From Ulota crispa (lineage: Eukaryota; Streptophyta; Bryopsida; Orthotrichales; Orthotrichaceae), in contig OY987250.1 of the NCBI GenBank assembly GCA_963920765.1, positions 2,542,001-2,606,000 on the forward strand: 64,000 nt of DNA. The letters run 5' to 3'. Numbering within the stretch: the first letter of the stretch is position 1; each line of letters begins with the position of its first letter. A program made the translations under genes and the position numbers. The notes under the pieces were generated by a model that ran no database searches, was not told where the DNA came from, and saw nothing but the letters and a program-made list of their open reading frames with translations. Positions 46,728-58,424 of this stretch are shown piece after piece.

Positions 46728-48253
46728 CTAATCTTCCATTGATGTAGTAGAAGGGGGAGGAGGAAGGAACACCAAATCAAGTATTTCCACCAAGTTGCCA
46801 TCTATGACAAACACAACACCATCCATTGTATGTCCTTCTCGATCATGGATGCAATAACTTGCTTCAATGCTGAACGTTGACCAAGCTCTAGCCAAAAAAT
46901 TGCTTGCAGTCTTGAGTTTATACATGAAAGAAAAAATTGGTTGCATAGCGAATGGCTCTGACAAGACTTTCAAGATCTTGAGGTAGCACATGTCTCCAAC
47001 ACAAAACCATGACCTACCCTGAACTGTTGCATGCGGTTGATGGCTCATCACAAAATAGAGGTCCTTTGCAAATCCAAAGTGGAAAAGATCATCAGAATCC
47101 ATGACAAAGTTGATTGGCATTGCATCATACGCTCCCTAGGTGCCAGGGTGCTCTTGCATCATATGCTCTTGGAAGTTACTATACGGCTCAAGAAAGAAGT
47201 TGCAATCGGGAAAGGGGCAGGCAATGAGTTCAAACACACAAATCCTCTCGTGGACAACCTTCTCTAGATACTTCACCATGGCAGTGCACCCAAACTTTGC
47301 AAACTTGCACTTCACCTCGCAAGATTCGATCAATTTCTCCAGCACTAAACAACGGATTGACCCTGTTGGTAGTTCGCATAAGAAGCACACATTGCCGGTC
47401 TTCTCTAAACACAAATTGCAAGTGACATGTTCGCTTTGGCACTGCAACATCATAACATTTCCTCCATTCAGGGACTTTACATTGGGGATCTAAATAAAAG
47501 GGAACTACAATAAACCTCTTTTGTAAAACTACTACTTAACAAAATGACCGACATGCCTAGAATGTCCCTTTGTTAACTTTCCACACTTGCGGGACACTTG
47601 GACAACTCTAGCTCTCTACATTGTTGTTGTGCATCAACAATATTCTAGTCATGACAAAAAAGTTCTAGTATAGTGGATGCTTAGTTTAACAAACAATCAT
47701 ACATTGTGTGAGCACATGCCATAAACACCATATTTGTTAATTTGGGAAAAGTAGGTGTCCCACTTTGTACTCCACCTTAAACCCAAAAAATTACTTTAAA
47801 CCGTATTCGAAGGTATCAGATTTAGTCTGAGCCGGTAAGATTTTTTCCCTCGCAAATTCCTCCTCTTAAGTGAGGACATGTGTAGGTCTTAGGAGGCCAC
47901 CTAAAACCTTCATATCAAAATTTGAAAGTCCCAAAATGTACCGTTTTTCCCAAAATAACAAATATGGTGTTCATAGCCAACAACAATTGCAGCAATTAAG
48001 CAAGAAAATAATTCCAAATGACGGGGCAAAATTTTCATACTTGATAAATTGGAGATGCCAAAGGCTCTGAGCAGATGGGGCAATCGAGCAAATCAAGATA
48101 AAAAACAAACACATCCCTAGCTTTAAGCTCATCACTCTGGTTTTGCTCAGATTGTTTCTCCCTAGCTTCATGAGTAGAATTTTCAGCTGCACACTTCTCC
48201 CCTCCCATTGTCACTCTCCTCCGCTTCACACTCTCCACTCTTCCACGCCTCAT
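46728..48253 (-). CDS. SINA/SIAH-type RING E3 ubiquitin ligase, interrupted by an in-frame stop
   Basis: Exon 1 is 48253-48041 and exon 2 is 47441-46728, joined by a 599-bp GT-AG intron. The family attaches ubiquitin to substrates as dimers. The full RING (C3HC4) is present: CPIC (Cys58, Cys61) in exon 1, then CQSEHVTCNLC and CFLC (residues 72-93) in exon 2. A SIAH-type zinc finger follows (CKFAKFGC, HERICVFELIACPFPDC, FQEHMMQEH). A TAG at 47138-47136, right after EHPGT, stops the frame at 172 aa. The same frame then runs open for 135 more codons (GAYDAMPINFVMDSDDLFHFG onward), the size expected of the SINA substrate-binding domain. It is a nonsense allele, a young pseudogene or a base error. 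The start MRRGRVES was preferred; the longer frame upstream runs into a MITE. Confidence 0.85.
47724..47971. mobile_element. TIR MITE with 4-bp target duplication CATA, copy C (SINA-like intron)
   Basis: It begins AACACCATATTTGTTAATTT and ends ATAACAAATATGGTGTT. CATA is at 47720-47723 and 47972-47975. It is 248 bp and in opposite orientation to copies A and B. It lies 69 bp from the intron's donor side. Confidence 0.88.
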
Positions 48254-48311
48254 TGCGAACTCAAGGATCACAAAAAATGCTTCTAACTCCAAAACATCTA
48301 AAGTGTAATCA

Positions 48312-48390
48312 TTAACCCCTAAATGCCTAAGGCACTGATTTCTAGTGTAAAATCCATCAGAATTTGGTGCCGCAAGCATTTAGGGGTTAA
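48312..48390. mobile_element. Miniature 79-bp piggyBac-like element upstream of the SINA-like start codon
   Basis: It starts TTAACCCCTAAATGCCTAAG and ends GCAAGCATTTAGGGGTTAA, a perfect 15-bp inverted repeat with TTAA on both sides. It is 59 bp upstream of the assumed ATG, so it probably lies in the 5' leader or core promoter. It has little beyond its two termini. Confidence 0.85.
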
Positions 48391-49776
48391 AAAACTCCAA
48401 ACTTATACCTATTTCTGGTTCCAATCATGAGAAAGCTTAAATCATGGACACACAAAGAATACAACAAAATTCAATCAATCAGAGCACAACACTAAGATAG
48501 CAATTGTTGTTCCACTACTTGCAGCAAGTAGCACTAAGGAGTTGAACACAAACACAAATCAATTCAATGGTGCTACACGATTGGGTCACAAAAAGCTAGA
48601 AAACTATTGGAAATAGAAAAAAAAACAAAGCTACAAAAGGATATCTGTATAACCAAAGTATGCAAAAGAAAGAAGTAAGAAGTAATACTATTCCAAAAAG
48701 ATTTCCAACTATATACAAGGAGATAGGATATAAAGTAAAAGTCCTTATCTACTATTGGTCCATGGAATTCTTTTCGCAAAAGTAAACTCAAGTAAACCCA
48801 AGTAAACTATAGTGGAGAGCATATTAATAACATGATTGTAGAAGAAAGTAAAATTGGTATGTAATAAAAACAGCAAAACTATGCAAATAATCAGCTTTCA
48901 AATTTTTCCTTGAGGAGGTTTTTTCCTAAAGAAAGTCCATTACAGTACAAGGGATTTGGGCCCAAGAATGGGTTCCTTCCCCAAAACCATGGGAACTTTG
49001 GGCCCATTCCCCCAAAATAGGGGAACACTTACACATGGGCAAGTTGACTTGGTCGAAGCTCAACCACGTTAGATGATATGATTAAAAATAAAAATAAATA
49101 AAAGTAAAAAATAAAATTAATCTTCACTAACAACCAACAGGGGCTAATTCTCAACATTGGGAACAACCAAACTTGCAGCCCCTTGAAGGACTCAAATTCT
49201 TCCTAATGCTCCATTCTGGTAGGATGGATACCAATTGGAAGGAATGTTGTCAATACATATGTCTTTCTACTTTTCAAGGATAAAGAGGATCTTTGATTGG
49301 GAGGGCGGATACTAAACTAGGTTTTTCCAACAACAAAAGCTTGAACCGTCATTGAGCCTTACCATATGAAGCCATTTATAAACACAAGTGTGCCTTGCCC
49401 ATGCTTCGCTCGACGTCCATTTGAAATTAGTAAATAAAATGTATGCAAAATTTGTGACACCCAATGTTATAGAGACTTATAAGTTATAATGCTTCAAAAT
49501 ACCAAGAGACTTCAAAATATCAAATTTGGAAAATTTAATAACTTTTCATAGTTTTTTTTAAAAATGAAATTGTAATGCCATTATAACTTTTTTAAGTAGT
49601 GTAAATTTAATGACTTTTCAGAATTTCAAATGACTTTTTAAAATTCTATTGACTTTTCATATTTTCAAATGACTTTTCACCCTCACATTTGGGTGCCCCT
49701 TTCCTCTCTTTGTGATGTTTCACCCATTTAGTGTCTTTACTCTCTTTTCTCCCCTCTCTATTAGAACTTATGGGTG
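48391..49776. other. Intergenic spacer upstream of the SINA-like gene
   Basis: No gene was recognised. GGGAACTTTGGGCCCATTCC near 48990 is locally GC-rich. A CCCTCTCTATTAGAA phrase near 49753 resembles others at 15965 and 33530, part of a dispersed repeat whose bounds are unclear. Confidence 0.45.
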
Positions 49777-50709
49777 TTAACCCTTAAAGGCCCAAATGTC
49801 CTCTCAAATGGGATTCTGGGCATGTACTTACAACTAAACTACATTGTGTAATTTTTTGAAACTTTTACGGAAGATGGAGAATTCAAACATGTATGTGAGC
49901 ATCTAGTTTTTTCTTTATTCCAATATTTATTGAAGAAATTATGCACAAATTTCTTCAAAAACTTTTTTTTTTTTAAATTATTAAGTTTTAAATAAAACTT
50001 TGAAATCGGTTCTTTAGACTTACACATATATGGGATGCTTTTAATCATTCAATTTTTATTGATGAGATGAAAGTTATGAGAAATTTTAGTTTGCGGGTGG
50101 GTACGGGACTCCCACACCTCCATTCCTTTTTTTGCCCCTTGTAAAATTTGGTGCTTTACTTTTTTGAGCTCTTTGTGTATTTTTTTTTTGACTCTCTTTT
50201 TTTCAAGTTGTAGTAGACTAAAATTCCTTGGTTTTACCATTTGGATCAAAGTAACTTAGATTTATGAATTTCACATAAAATCTCCAATTTTGCCTAGTGT
50301 ATATGCAAATTTCATGGCCTTACAACATTGCAAGATTTTACAAAGTATGATTCACACCTCCAATTCATTTGAAAATTCTCCCACACATACCTAACTTGGT
50401 CTTCTACATGGAAAAAATAAACCTCAACTTTGCGTAGAGCAATTTTTTTGATATAGGAGTGGTCAAAGGCTTCTAAAACTTTTGGGCAACAAGTAAAAAA
50501 ACTTTTCTTTTTTCACTTTAGAGGTCAATATCTCACTCCTCTACATCTAGAATGAGCTGATTTTTTTCCCTCTCACATAGTCTAGGGCAAGATCTTCTAG
50601 TTGGATTTCCAAAAAAAACTTTTTTTCCTACCTTTCTACTCATTCCCCCTAAAGTGGCAATTTTTAATGACTTTCACAGAAAAAAGGACTTGGACCTTTA
50701 GGGGGTAAT
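49777..50709. mobile_element. piggyBac-like MITE, about 930-bp family subtype b, complete
   Basis: It begins TTAACCCTTAAAGGCCCAAA and ends TGGACCTTTAGGGGGTAA, one base off the expected TTAA. It is 933 bp and co-linear with 59902-60826. It is the reference for the fragments at 1-448, 1659-2380, 43103-43312 and 45130-45593. Confidence 0.8.
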
Positions 50710-50953
50710 AAAGAATTTATGGCATGACACATTATTATATCATAAGACACTTTTATCATGAGACAAGCACACCGGCCTTTATAATATAGATAATAAACAT
50801 ACAAATTTGTGAATTTACTGTAAATTGAACTAAAAATAGAAGTGATGTATTTAGTACCCAAAATTTAACATCCAATCACCATCCTTGCCAACATTGATAA
50901 AGGTAGGTTCTAGCGTGGGGTTAGAAAGTCTTATGAATAAATTGAGGTACACC

Positions 50954-51905
50954 TTAACCCCTAAAAGACCAAGGAGCCCACTTTGGGCTTTATGAGAACT
51001 CAGGCAGGCTCTATTGACTTCATAATTTGGAAATTATTCATGAAATTTTTAAGATGGATGCTACTCATCATAATCTACATGGGAAGCTTTATTTCATATC
51101 ATTCCAATAAGTAATGCAAAAGTTATAAGGTTTTTTCAATTTTAATGTCAAACCAGGCAGCAAAAAATATATTCTTTTTTTATTTTTTATTTTTTTATAG
51201 AATTTTATAGATTGACACCTACTCAAAAAAAAAGAAAAAAAAAGAAAAAAAAAGAAAAAAAAAGAAAAAAAAAGAAAAAAAAACCACTCAATTTCAAATA
51301 ATGAGGTAAGAGTTAAAAGGAGTTTTATTTTGCAGGCAATGAAGGTAGGAAGAGGGTAGAAAAAACATATAAAGTTATCTTTTACTCTCAATTTTGAAAA
51401 TTTTCAAATGAAAATGAAAGTTACTAATTGTTTGTTATAGCATTCTCACCATTGGGATTAACAATTTTCAAATTCTTCCAAAACTTATTAGCATATTAGT
51501 TGTATCTTTCATTCATCAATACCTTTCACTTTACTATTTTTGTAAAAATGAATCCAAAAAAAAATTTGGTTCAATTTTTTTATATATGCTTTCAACCCAT
51601 TTTCCAACATATTGCAAAAATTGGACAAGAAATACAACATACGTGTTTTTTTCTAAAAAGTTTGAAAAACAAAACTTCACCTTCTAGAAGGACTAGAAAA
51701 GCCTACATTTTGAAGTTTAGGCACAGCAATTGGTGGGGATATTAGTTCTGAAATTTTGGAACAATATACTTGTGCAAGTCAACCAAAGGATCCTACGGTT
51801 GGATTTGTTAAAAAGTAAGTTTCAATAAAGCTTTTGACCATGGTTTGGAACTACTATTTTGAAGCAATATTGGGCCTCTAAACATGAAAGAATTTTAGGG
51901 GTTAA
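50954..51905. mobile_element. piggyBac-like MITE, AAAAGACC subfamily
   Basis: It starts TTAACCCCTAAAAGACCAAG and ends GAAAGAATTTTAGGGGTTAA, with a 14-bp terminal inverted repeat and TTAA at both ends (952 bp). Only the terminal bases resemble the other subfamilies. It contains a poly-A/G tandem repeat at 51225-51283. Confidence 0.75.
51225..51283. repeat. Tandem repeat of nine A and one G, about six units
   Basis: An exact 10-bp period runs for 59 bp within the MITE at 50954-51905. Confidence 0.95.
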
Positions 51906-51966
51906 TCTAAATATTTTAAATTACTTTAAAACGATGAAAAGTAGTAAAGGCAATCTAAAGAAGGCC

Positions 51967-52250
51967 TTAACCCCCAAAGGATGTTGCCTACCAAAAGTGT
52001 TTGTTGTATTCATACAAGGACCGTTTTGAGTGTTTGTTATATTCATACAAGGACCATTTAGTAATTTAAGAAATAGCTTCATGATAAATGCCGAAATTCC
52101 CCAAAAAATCCTACTCGACCGGTAGCATGTTTATGATTTGGCTTGAAATTTGCAACTCCAATGAGATTCATATGCTACCCAAATACCCCATCCATATACA
52201 ACACAACACAGGAGAGCGTATACAATATATCAACATCCTTTAGGGGTTAA
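51967..52250. mobile_element. piggyBac-like MITE, AAAGGATGTTG subfamily
   Basis: It starts TTAACCCCCAAAGGATGTTG and ends CAACATCCTTTAGGGGTTAA, a 20-bp inverted repeat with one mismatch, in a 284-bp element with TTAA on both sides. It is only 61 bp from the previous element. Confidence 0.88.
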
Positions 52251-52757
52251 CAGAGCACAAAAGAGCATATATTACATCCTAGGCAACAGAAGTTCAAGAC
52301 AGTGAACACTCCTCACTTTATAGTGATCATAACATCTCCAAATAGGAGACATAGCGCCAACATCCAAATGTGCAGATATAAGACCTTACTCAGTGAAGAA
52401 TAGAAAGGACTCAAAAACTTGCTCCCTACCTTGGACCAAATATGCAATTCAGAACCCATTGAAAGTGAAATAAGCTTACTATAGACTAAAAGTACACAAC
52501 CTAAAGCTCAGGTAGACAAAACACAAGGAAAGCTCACGACACAGTCCCAGAAAACTGCAAGATACACAACCTAATAAGCCTCAGGCGAAATTCTATTACA
52601 ATTCCCCAGAATACCAATAACCAGTGGCAAAGTTGGCTCACAAAGATATATACAACGAAGTAAGAAGACAACGATCACATAAGGGACAGAGAAATGTCGT
52701 GTAATCGCTAAAAAATACAAAAAAAGAGCAAAATATTAAAAAAATGAAAAAAGATCG

Positions 52758-55700
52758 CTAGGAGGCGACATAAGGAGCTCGAGCAGCCATACTATCGACC
52801 TGAGAAGACACTTGTATTTGTCTAATCATTTGCGAAGTAGCACGATGAAAGAACTGCTCCCGGGAGAGGACTCTTACGTGCTTCAAGTAGGCTTCCACAG
52901 GAATCACCAAATCTTGAGCTCCTTTATCTATGGCGTAAAGAATATCTTCAATAGCCAGATCAGAAGCCTGGCATTCCAGCAGCTGCTTCGAAAGGGTATC
53001 CACTGGCTCAAATACATCGTCGATGTTCACCTGAGCGACACCCTTGTCATTCGCCTTGAGCCATTTCTCCAATATCTCCGTGTTTGTCAAGGTGGCTTGC
53101 AGCTGGTTCTCAAGCGCCCCTTTCTCTTCCACCAGTTCACGTACTCCATTCTTAAGCTGATCCGATCTTTGAGCCAACAGAGCCTGCAAGGCAAAACAAC
53201 AGAAATGGTAAGGTAAAGGATGGTAAAACCGTGAGGGGTTGATACTGTCTCCTATACTAACCCTTGTTATCAACAGCAACTCATCTATTCTCACACACTC
53301 AGTGGAACACACTAACAAGCAATATAAGCATGACTTGGCTGAATATTTACAGCCATTGATCTGTGAAAGAAAAAAAACTTGAAGAAGTCAAACACCTCCC
53401 ACGTTGAAATTGCATAAGATATTCCCAAATGGTGGTGAGAAATTTCAAACTCGAGAAATTTGTTTCTTATACCCAAATATCCCTCCACAGTTCTACACAT
53501 CTCTCAAGAATCAAACTCAAACACACTCCCTCTATCCCTCTAAAATCGTCCAAATCAAACACATTTCTAAAAGGCTCTTACAAATTACGGAGCATTCCTC
53601 TCCTAACAAGATTGGCCTTGCCCATATGAGGTACCATTGTTGCTACTGATCTTTAAAACATCAATAGTGAGGAGCTAAGAACATGCACAAATATGGTACT
53701 TTTTGCATGGAATTTGGGTGCCCAAACGGTAACATCAAAGCTGGAGATTCAGATAGATGGTATATTGATTCTAGAATGCATGTGTCACTAGCACAAAGAC
53801 TAAAAACACAATTAATCCTTTGCAAGGAAGCTTTTTGGACGTTTTTAGAGGGACAGAGGGAGTATGAAAAATGCCAAAACTGATGGAAATAGTTACCGTC
53901 AATTATTATTGAAGAGCATTTCAATGAAACGTTCAAAAGCAAGCATAAAATAACGTGAATACACAGTTGCAACATCTAGAAAATGAGACAGGTACGAAAG
54001 CAGGCAGTCAAACAGAATAAGAGTAAGTATCCAGCAACGACATAGACACTGACCTGTGTATTGAAAATCGATTCCATTTCATTCTTCCGGTCCTGAACCA
54101 TTTTTTTGATATCGTTTTTCAGCCGATCTGTCAAGGTAGAGACAAGATTCCGCTTATACTGTTCTTGAGGGTCATCACTCCGGCTGTGAGGAGGAGGGGG
54201 AGGCGAATGCTGATATGGAGGATAAGGAAGTGCAAGCCGTGGAGACTGAGAAGGAGTAGTAGGCCCTGGAGAAGAGGAGGAAGGATTGGTTTGAATATTT
54301 CCACCAGTATGAATGGGATTCATGAATGGAGGCGGGTGAGCTGAAGGTGGTGGAGGTGGAGGTCGAACATTAACAGGCGCGGCAGGTCTGGAATACAACG
54401 GTGGGTCCTGTCCGAAGAGAAGAGAGAGACTCTGAACCAACTCAACTAAATTTGATCTAGGATACACCCAGTGTTGAATATATATAGAGGTTACCATGCC
54501 GGATCCATCTACGTAAGGATGACGGGGCTTGATTATCATGTCCCGCGTTGGCGTCACAAACACTAGTGGAGGTTGGCGAGGGTACGTTTCCATGAGCCAC
54601 ATCGTAATAGGAATGTTGTACTTAACGTCTTGGTAATACATCGGAATCGTGCCTCCAGCTTGCAATAGGTTGCATGTCCGTCCATCATTGTGCGAGAACA
54701 CAGCAGTCTTGACCTACACCACAGATATCCAAAACAATACAAAACCTAAATTCAGGTCTATGAAGGAGGAGGGAAAAAAGTTCAAGTCGCAGTTCAGAAA
54801 CAAAGGATTCATGAAATTAGGTTTGTTTGAATGATAGAATTCAGATACACAAAGGACAGATTTTGTACCACCATAAATCATAATCAGTGAACATTAACGC
54901 ATGTGATGGTAAATACATAATAAAAATAAAAAACAGATCTCTTTGTTACACCTACTTTAATGCAATCTTCCAAAAATCTTTCTCAATAAATACTTATGGT
55001 TTTGAGAACGTACACCACTTCAACGTCAAAACCTTTGTTCCTACTGGATCAACTACTACTAAAACTTTGTAACCTGGTTTCCAAATAATGCTATCTTTAT
55101 TGCGTTGGAATCCTCTCCAACACGAGAATCTTAAATATCTGACCGTTCGATAATCTAAATCGTGCTGAGTGCTTAGTGATAATGTTAAAATTGAGTCACC
55201 ATATAGGCTCTAAAAGCGCTCAGGCTCTAAAACCGTCCACCTTCTCACATGTACTCAAATTGTACATGTTGTTTTTCATAGTCTTCAACAATGTACAGGC
55301 AAGTGTACATTTGAGGAGCTGGGCAATTTTAGAGCCCTATACCACTTCAACTTCAGAATTTCATAACTAATTCCACGAAGCTCCAAAACATACGAAACAA
55401 CTTGGATTAGATGCCAATTCCCCTTATCTTTCAAGGAAAATTTACTGAAAATTACTTCAACAAGACTCACCTCCCCGAAATTCAGTTTCAGCTCTTAGAT
55501 CGTCCTTAGATGGTCGGTTTACGATAACTTAAATCATGATGAACACTTAAGGTACCGCGATTACGAGTGATCATCTTATAAATCAAGTCACTACATACCC
55601 TAGGCCAAAACTAAAATCCAGTTCGGATCTCAGGCAATAAAAGAGATCACGACTTCCAAAGCGCACCGGCGAAGAATAAATCAAGCAACAGAGCAACAAA

Positions 55701-55905
55701 GCAACAAGAGCAGCAACAAAGGAGCAGCAACAGTAAATCGTACTTGCAACCCGGGGAACTCTTGAATGACGAGCAAGAGATGTTGACGGATCGACCATTT
55801 GTCATCTTCCACATACGGCAAGGCTTGCGGTCCACGCTGCGACAACACCGTGTTCAGAAACTGAGTGGATGCGTGCGATGTCGGTGCGCCCGTCCGCCCC
55901 ACCAT
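52758..55905 (-). CDS. ELC: ELC/VPS23 (TSG101-like) ESCRT-I subunit, 3 exons
   Basis: The exons are 55905-55744, 54713-54054 and 53183-52758 (54, 220 and 141 codons; 415 aa), all introns GT-AG in phase 0. The family binds ubiquitinated cargo at endosomes and starts sorting into multivesicular bodies. The N-terminal UEV domain includes VLSQRGPQALPYVEDDKW, SHNDGRTCNLLQAGGTIPM, YNIPITMWLMETYPRQPPL and WVYPRSNLVELV. A Pro-rich linker (PPPPPPSAHPPPFMNP) covers about residues 160-230, then a Lys/Glu-rich coiled coil (ELVEEKGALENQLQA). The C-terminal steadiness box contains DTLSKQLLECQASDLAIED and VRVLSREQFFHRA. The start was set by family fit; the frame is open further upstream. Intron 1 holds a dispersed repeat (55224-55498). 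Confidence 0.95.
55224..55498. repeat. Dispersed repeat with GCTCTAAAA hairpin head, copy 3 (ELC intron 1)
   Basis: The head hairpin GCTCTAAAACCGTCCACCTT / AGCTGGGCAATTTTAGAGC (55224-55335) is followed by the conserved tail (AACTTGGATTAGATGCCAAT, TTCAGTTTCAGCTCTTAG). It matches the copies at 12314-12827, just upstream of LOG. Confidence 0.7.
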
Positions 55906-56300
55906 ACTTCTCAGCAACTCCAGATCCCTTCCCCGATCCCCTCTCCCCTTCTCTCCCCTCCTCTTCTCCCAAAGCAAAACCCTAGACCAAACAAAACTTA
56001 GTTCGGGCAAAATAAGCACAATAGATCTCGATTGTTGCAATCACTACTAAGTTACTCCGGCGTTGGATTGATTGATTGAGTTTTTGCTTGATGTTATTGT
56101 GGCAAAGGAGATGTGAACCCTAAAATGAAAGTGTTGTGGTGGAAGTGAGGAGCCAAGTGCGAGAGAGAACGAGAGCTTCAGCAATGGAAGCGGAAGGGCA
56201 GGGGGGTGGGTTGAGGACGGTTGATTACGTGGCGGCATGGGAGAGGCTAGAGTGGTGGAGTTCATTGCGTGGAGCTTGCCTTGTCACGCGGTTTTATTCG
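55906..56300 (-). promoter_or_regulatory. Probable ELC 5' leader and promoter region
   Basis: The composition turns GC- and CT-rich upstream of the ELC start (CTCTCCCCTTCTCTCCCCTC on the plus strand). No specific TATA box could be chosen. No divergent gene starts on the other side. Confidence 0.4.
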
Positions 56301-57125
56301 TTGGGAACGTGACGGGTACGGGATGAGTACAGGACTTGCTTTTTTTTGTGAGCTTTTTACAGTAAGGTATGTACAGTACAGTGGGGGGACAAAAGATTGG
56401 GAAATCTTCAAACTGCCTAAATTTTTTGTAGGATTGCTACAAAAAGATTTGCAGCTCGTAAAATTTGTGAACGTAGCAGTGTTAATTTTGAAAATTTTAG
56501 CTGTTTCCTTGTACTTGAGCTAAAAGTCAAAATCATATTTGAGATTAGTGGAGTTGGGTGGTGGCCTAAGATTTTCCAATCTTTTTGTCTCTCCAATATA
56601 CATCCATAAGCGTCAAATTAAGGGTTTTGAACATGATGAGTATCAATGAGTATCAATAAACAGCTAGCAAATTATAGGATTCTATTAGGAACAGAAAATA
56701 ATGAGTTTGCACTTTTGAATGTATTATTTGGATTCTCTGAGAATAAGTTGTGAATTTTTAAAGAGCAAACTACCATTGCACCCATAACCACTTTCAAGAT
56801 TTCATGTTCACATGTTGTACATCCTTGTCATTACATCTATTCACTTTCACAGATTTTTCAAGATTTTAGAGGTGACGGTTATGGGGACAGTGGTGCTTAT
56901 GGGTGTACATACCTTAGTGCATGGCTAAGATGAAGGTATCTAGACAAAATAAAAACTCATCTTAGGAAAGAATTCATTGTAGCCAAATATCCCTTGGAGC
57001 TCCCCCAATCGACACGGACAGTCATCTTAGCCAAGCGTGTTTCTTATAAAGGTTCATCTTAGCTAGGCACTACTCTAGTCGGCTTTGCATTGCAACCCAA
57101 TTTATGGTGCTAATATTTTGTCACA
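56301..57125. other. Spacer with a possible decayed TA-flanked element
   Basis: Between about 56770 and 56916, TACCATTGCACCCATAACC and TGCTTATGGGTGTACATACC are inverted and resemble the termini of the TA-flanked family. The copy would be only about 145 bp and is uncertain. Nothing else was recognised. Confidence 0.35.
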
Positions 57126-57128
57126 TAA

Positions 57129-57495
57129 GAGCATCCGCACCCACACATGCTCAATAGCCTCACAAGAGCACTAGGTGCGGTCGCTTCGTTTGATGCACCA
57201 ATGTCCTATACAAGACAGGGCTTGCTCAATTGTAGCTCAAAAAGTGGAACATTCCAAGTTTGATGCATTGTTAATGCGCTCAAATCCAAGACAATAAAAA
57301 CTAATTGATTGGTTGATAGAAGAGGCTTGTGATTGAAGCTCAACACTTGCCCTTTGGGATATGCTCTTAGTGCCTACTAGTACCTGCTTGAGGGCAAGGA
57401 TAGGGCTTTGAGATTTGAGCGAGCCCGAGGTTGTGGATGCACCCTAGACACATACTTTTGAGAGCTTTAGGTTGTGTGCAAGGGTGCGGATGCTC
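57129..57495. mobile_element. PIF/Harbinger-like MITE, TAA duplication, copy 1
   Basis: It begins GAGCATCCGCACCCACACAT and ends GCAAGGGTGCGGATGCTC, a 15-bp inverted repeat. TAA flanks it at 57126-57128 and 57496-57498. TWA duplications are typical of PIF/Harbinger. The interior matches 63249-63853 (GTGATTGAAGCTCAACACTT). Confidence 0.85.
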
Positions 57496-57510
57496 TAAGC
57501 AAGCATGTTG

Positions 57511-57893
57511 TTAACATTTAAACGCCAAAAGGAATAGTTTTTGGCTCTTGTTTATAAAGTAAACACTGTGCAGGTAAAAAAAAAGTTTTCTTTCGTCTGA
57601 TTTTTTTAGAAGTGCTCATAAATACATGGTGGATCATGGAAGACAAAAAAAACAACCTCATTGAATGCATTCATATTTTTAAGTAACCCAAATTGTGAAA
57701 AGATTTAGAGACATAGTGTTGGATCCCATGCAACCCTTTGTGCAATTTTCATGACGTTAGCATGTATTGTTGATTGATGCAACTTTTAGAAACAATTTTA
57801 TTAAAGGTAGGTACTTGCCACACCGTTGTAGAGCAATGTAGGGCCATTGTAGAGAGGTTACTTATGGTGAGTAGCCTGACATTTAGGGGTCAA
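57511..57893. mobile_element. Decayed piggyBac-like MITE
   Basis: It begins TTAACATTTAAACGCCAAAA and ends GACATTTAGGGGTCAA, degenerate but recognisable termini. The interior (AACCCAAATTGTGAAAAGAT) matches 34043-34392. It starts 13 bp after the Harbinger-like element's duplication. Confidence 0.55.
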
Positions 57894-58191
57894 CAAATCA
57901 AATTAGGTAAGCTCTCACTAGAAAGATTTTGGAATACAAGAAGAAGGTTGAATCTGGTTTTGAAATATGAGTTTGAAACAAGCATCTTCTGGGAATAGTT
58001 TGACTATCTAAGCCTCATGTACCTAGGTGGCAAATTCCATTTTTGATGCTTACAATAAGAGACAGACCTTGCAAAGAACCAACATAGTATTTTCTCCAAG
58101 AAATTCTTGAGTTAGATCATTGACCCTACCACAAATGGATGTACTATTGTAGTAAACATGTGATAACCTATGAGTTTGAGTTTATGACCAC
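57894..58191. other. Intergenic spacer
   Basis: Nothing recognised. Confidence 0.4.
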
Positions 58192-58424
58192 TTAACCCTT
58201 AAAAGACCATAGGGCATAGCATATACGCTGTCGTATGATCGATATTTGCTATCAGTAAGAATTTTTAATTTGGGATCTCAAGTAGCTCACTAGAACGCTC
58301 TGATCTATTTTCCAACTTCTTTGTTGATCTCAAATGTAATATAGGTGTGAATCTATTCTAAATACAAGAAAAATACCTCGTATTCTACTGGTCGCAGAGG
58401 CACACAGTGTCCTTTAAGGGTTAA
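58192..58424. mobile_element. piggyBac-like MITE, 233 bp
   Basis: It starts TTAACCCTTAAAAGACCATA and ends GTGTCCTTTAAGGGTTAA, with TTAA at 58192-58195 and 58421-58424. The inverted repeat is about 16 bp with one mismatch. The interior matches no other copy in the window. Confidence 0.8.

Noticed and set aside
1659-52250. TTTAGGGG / CCCCTAAA motifs as interstitial telomere repeats
   Set aside because: They occur singly at element ends next to TTAA, not as TTTAGGG arrays.
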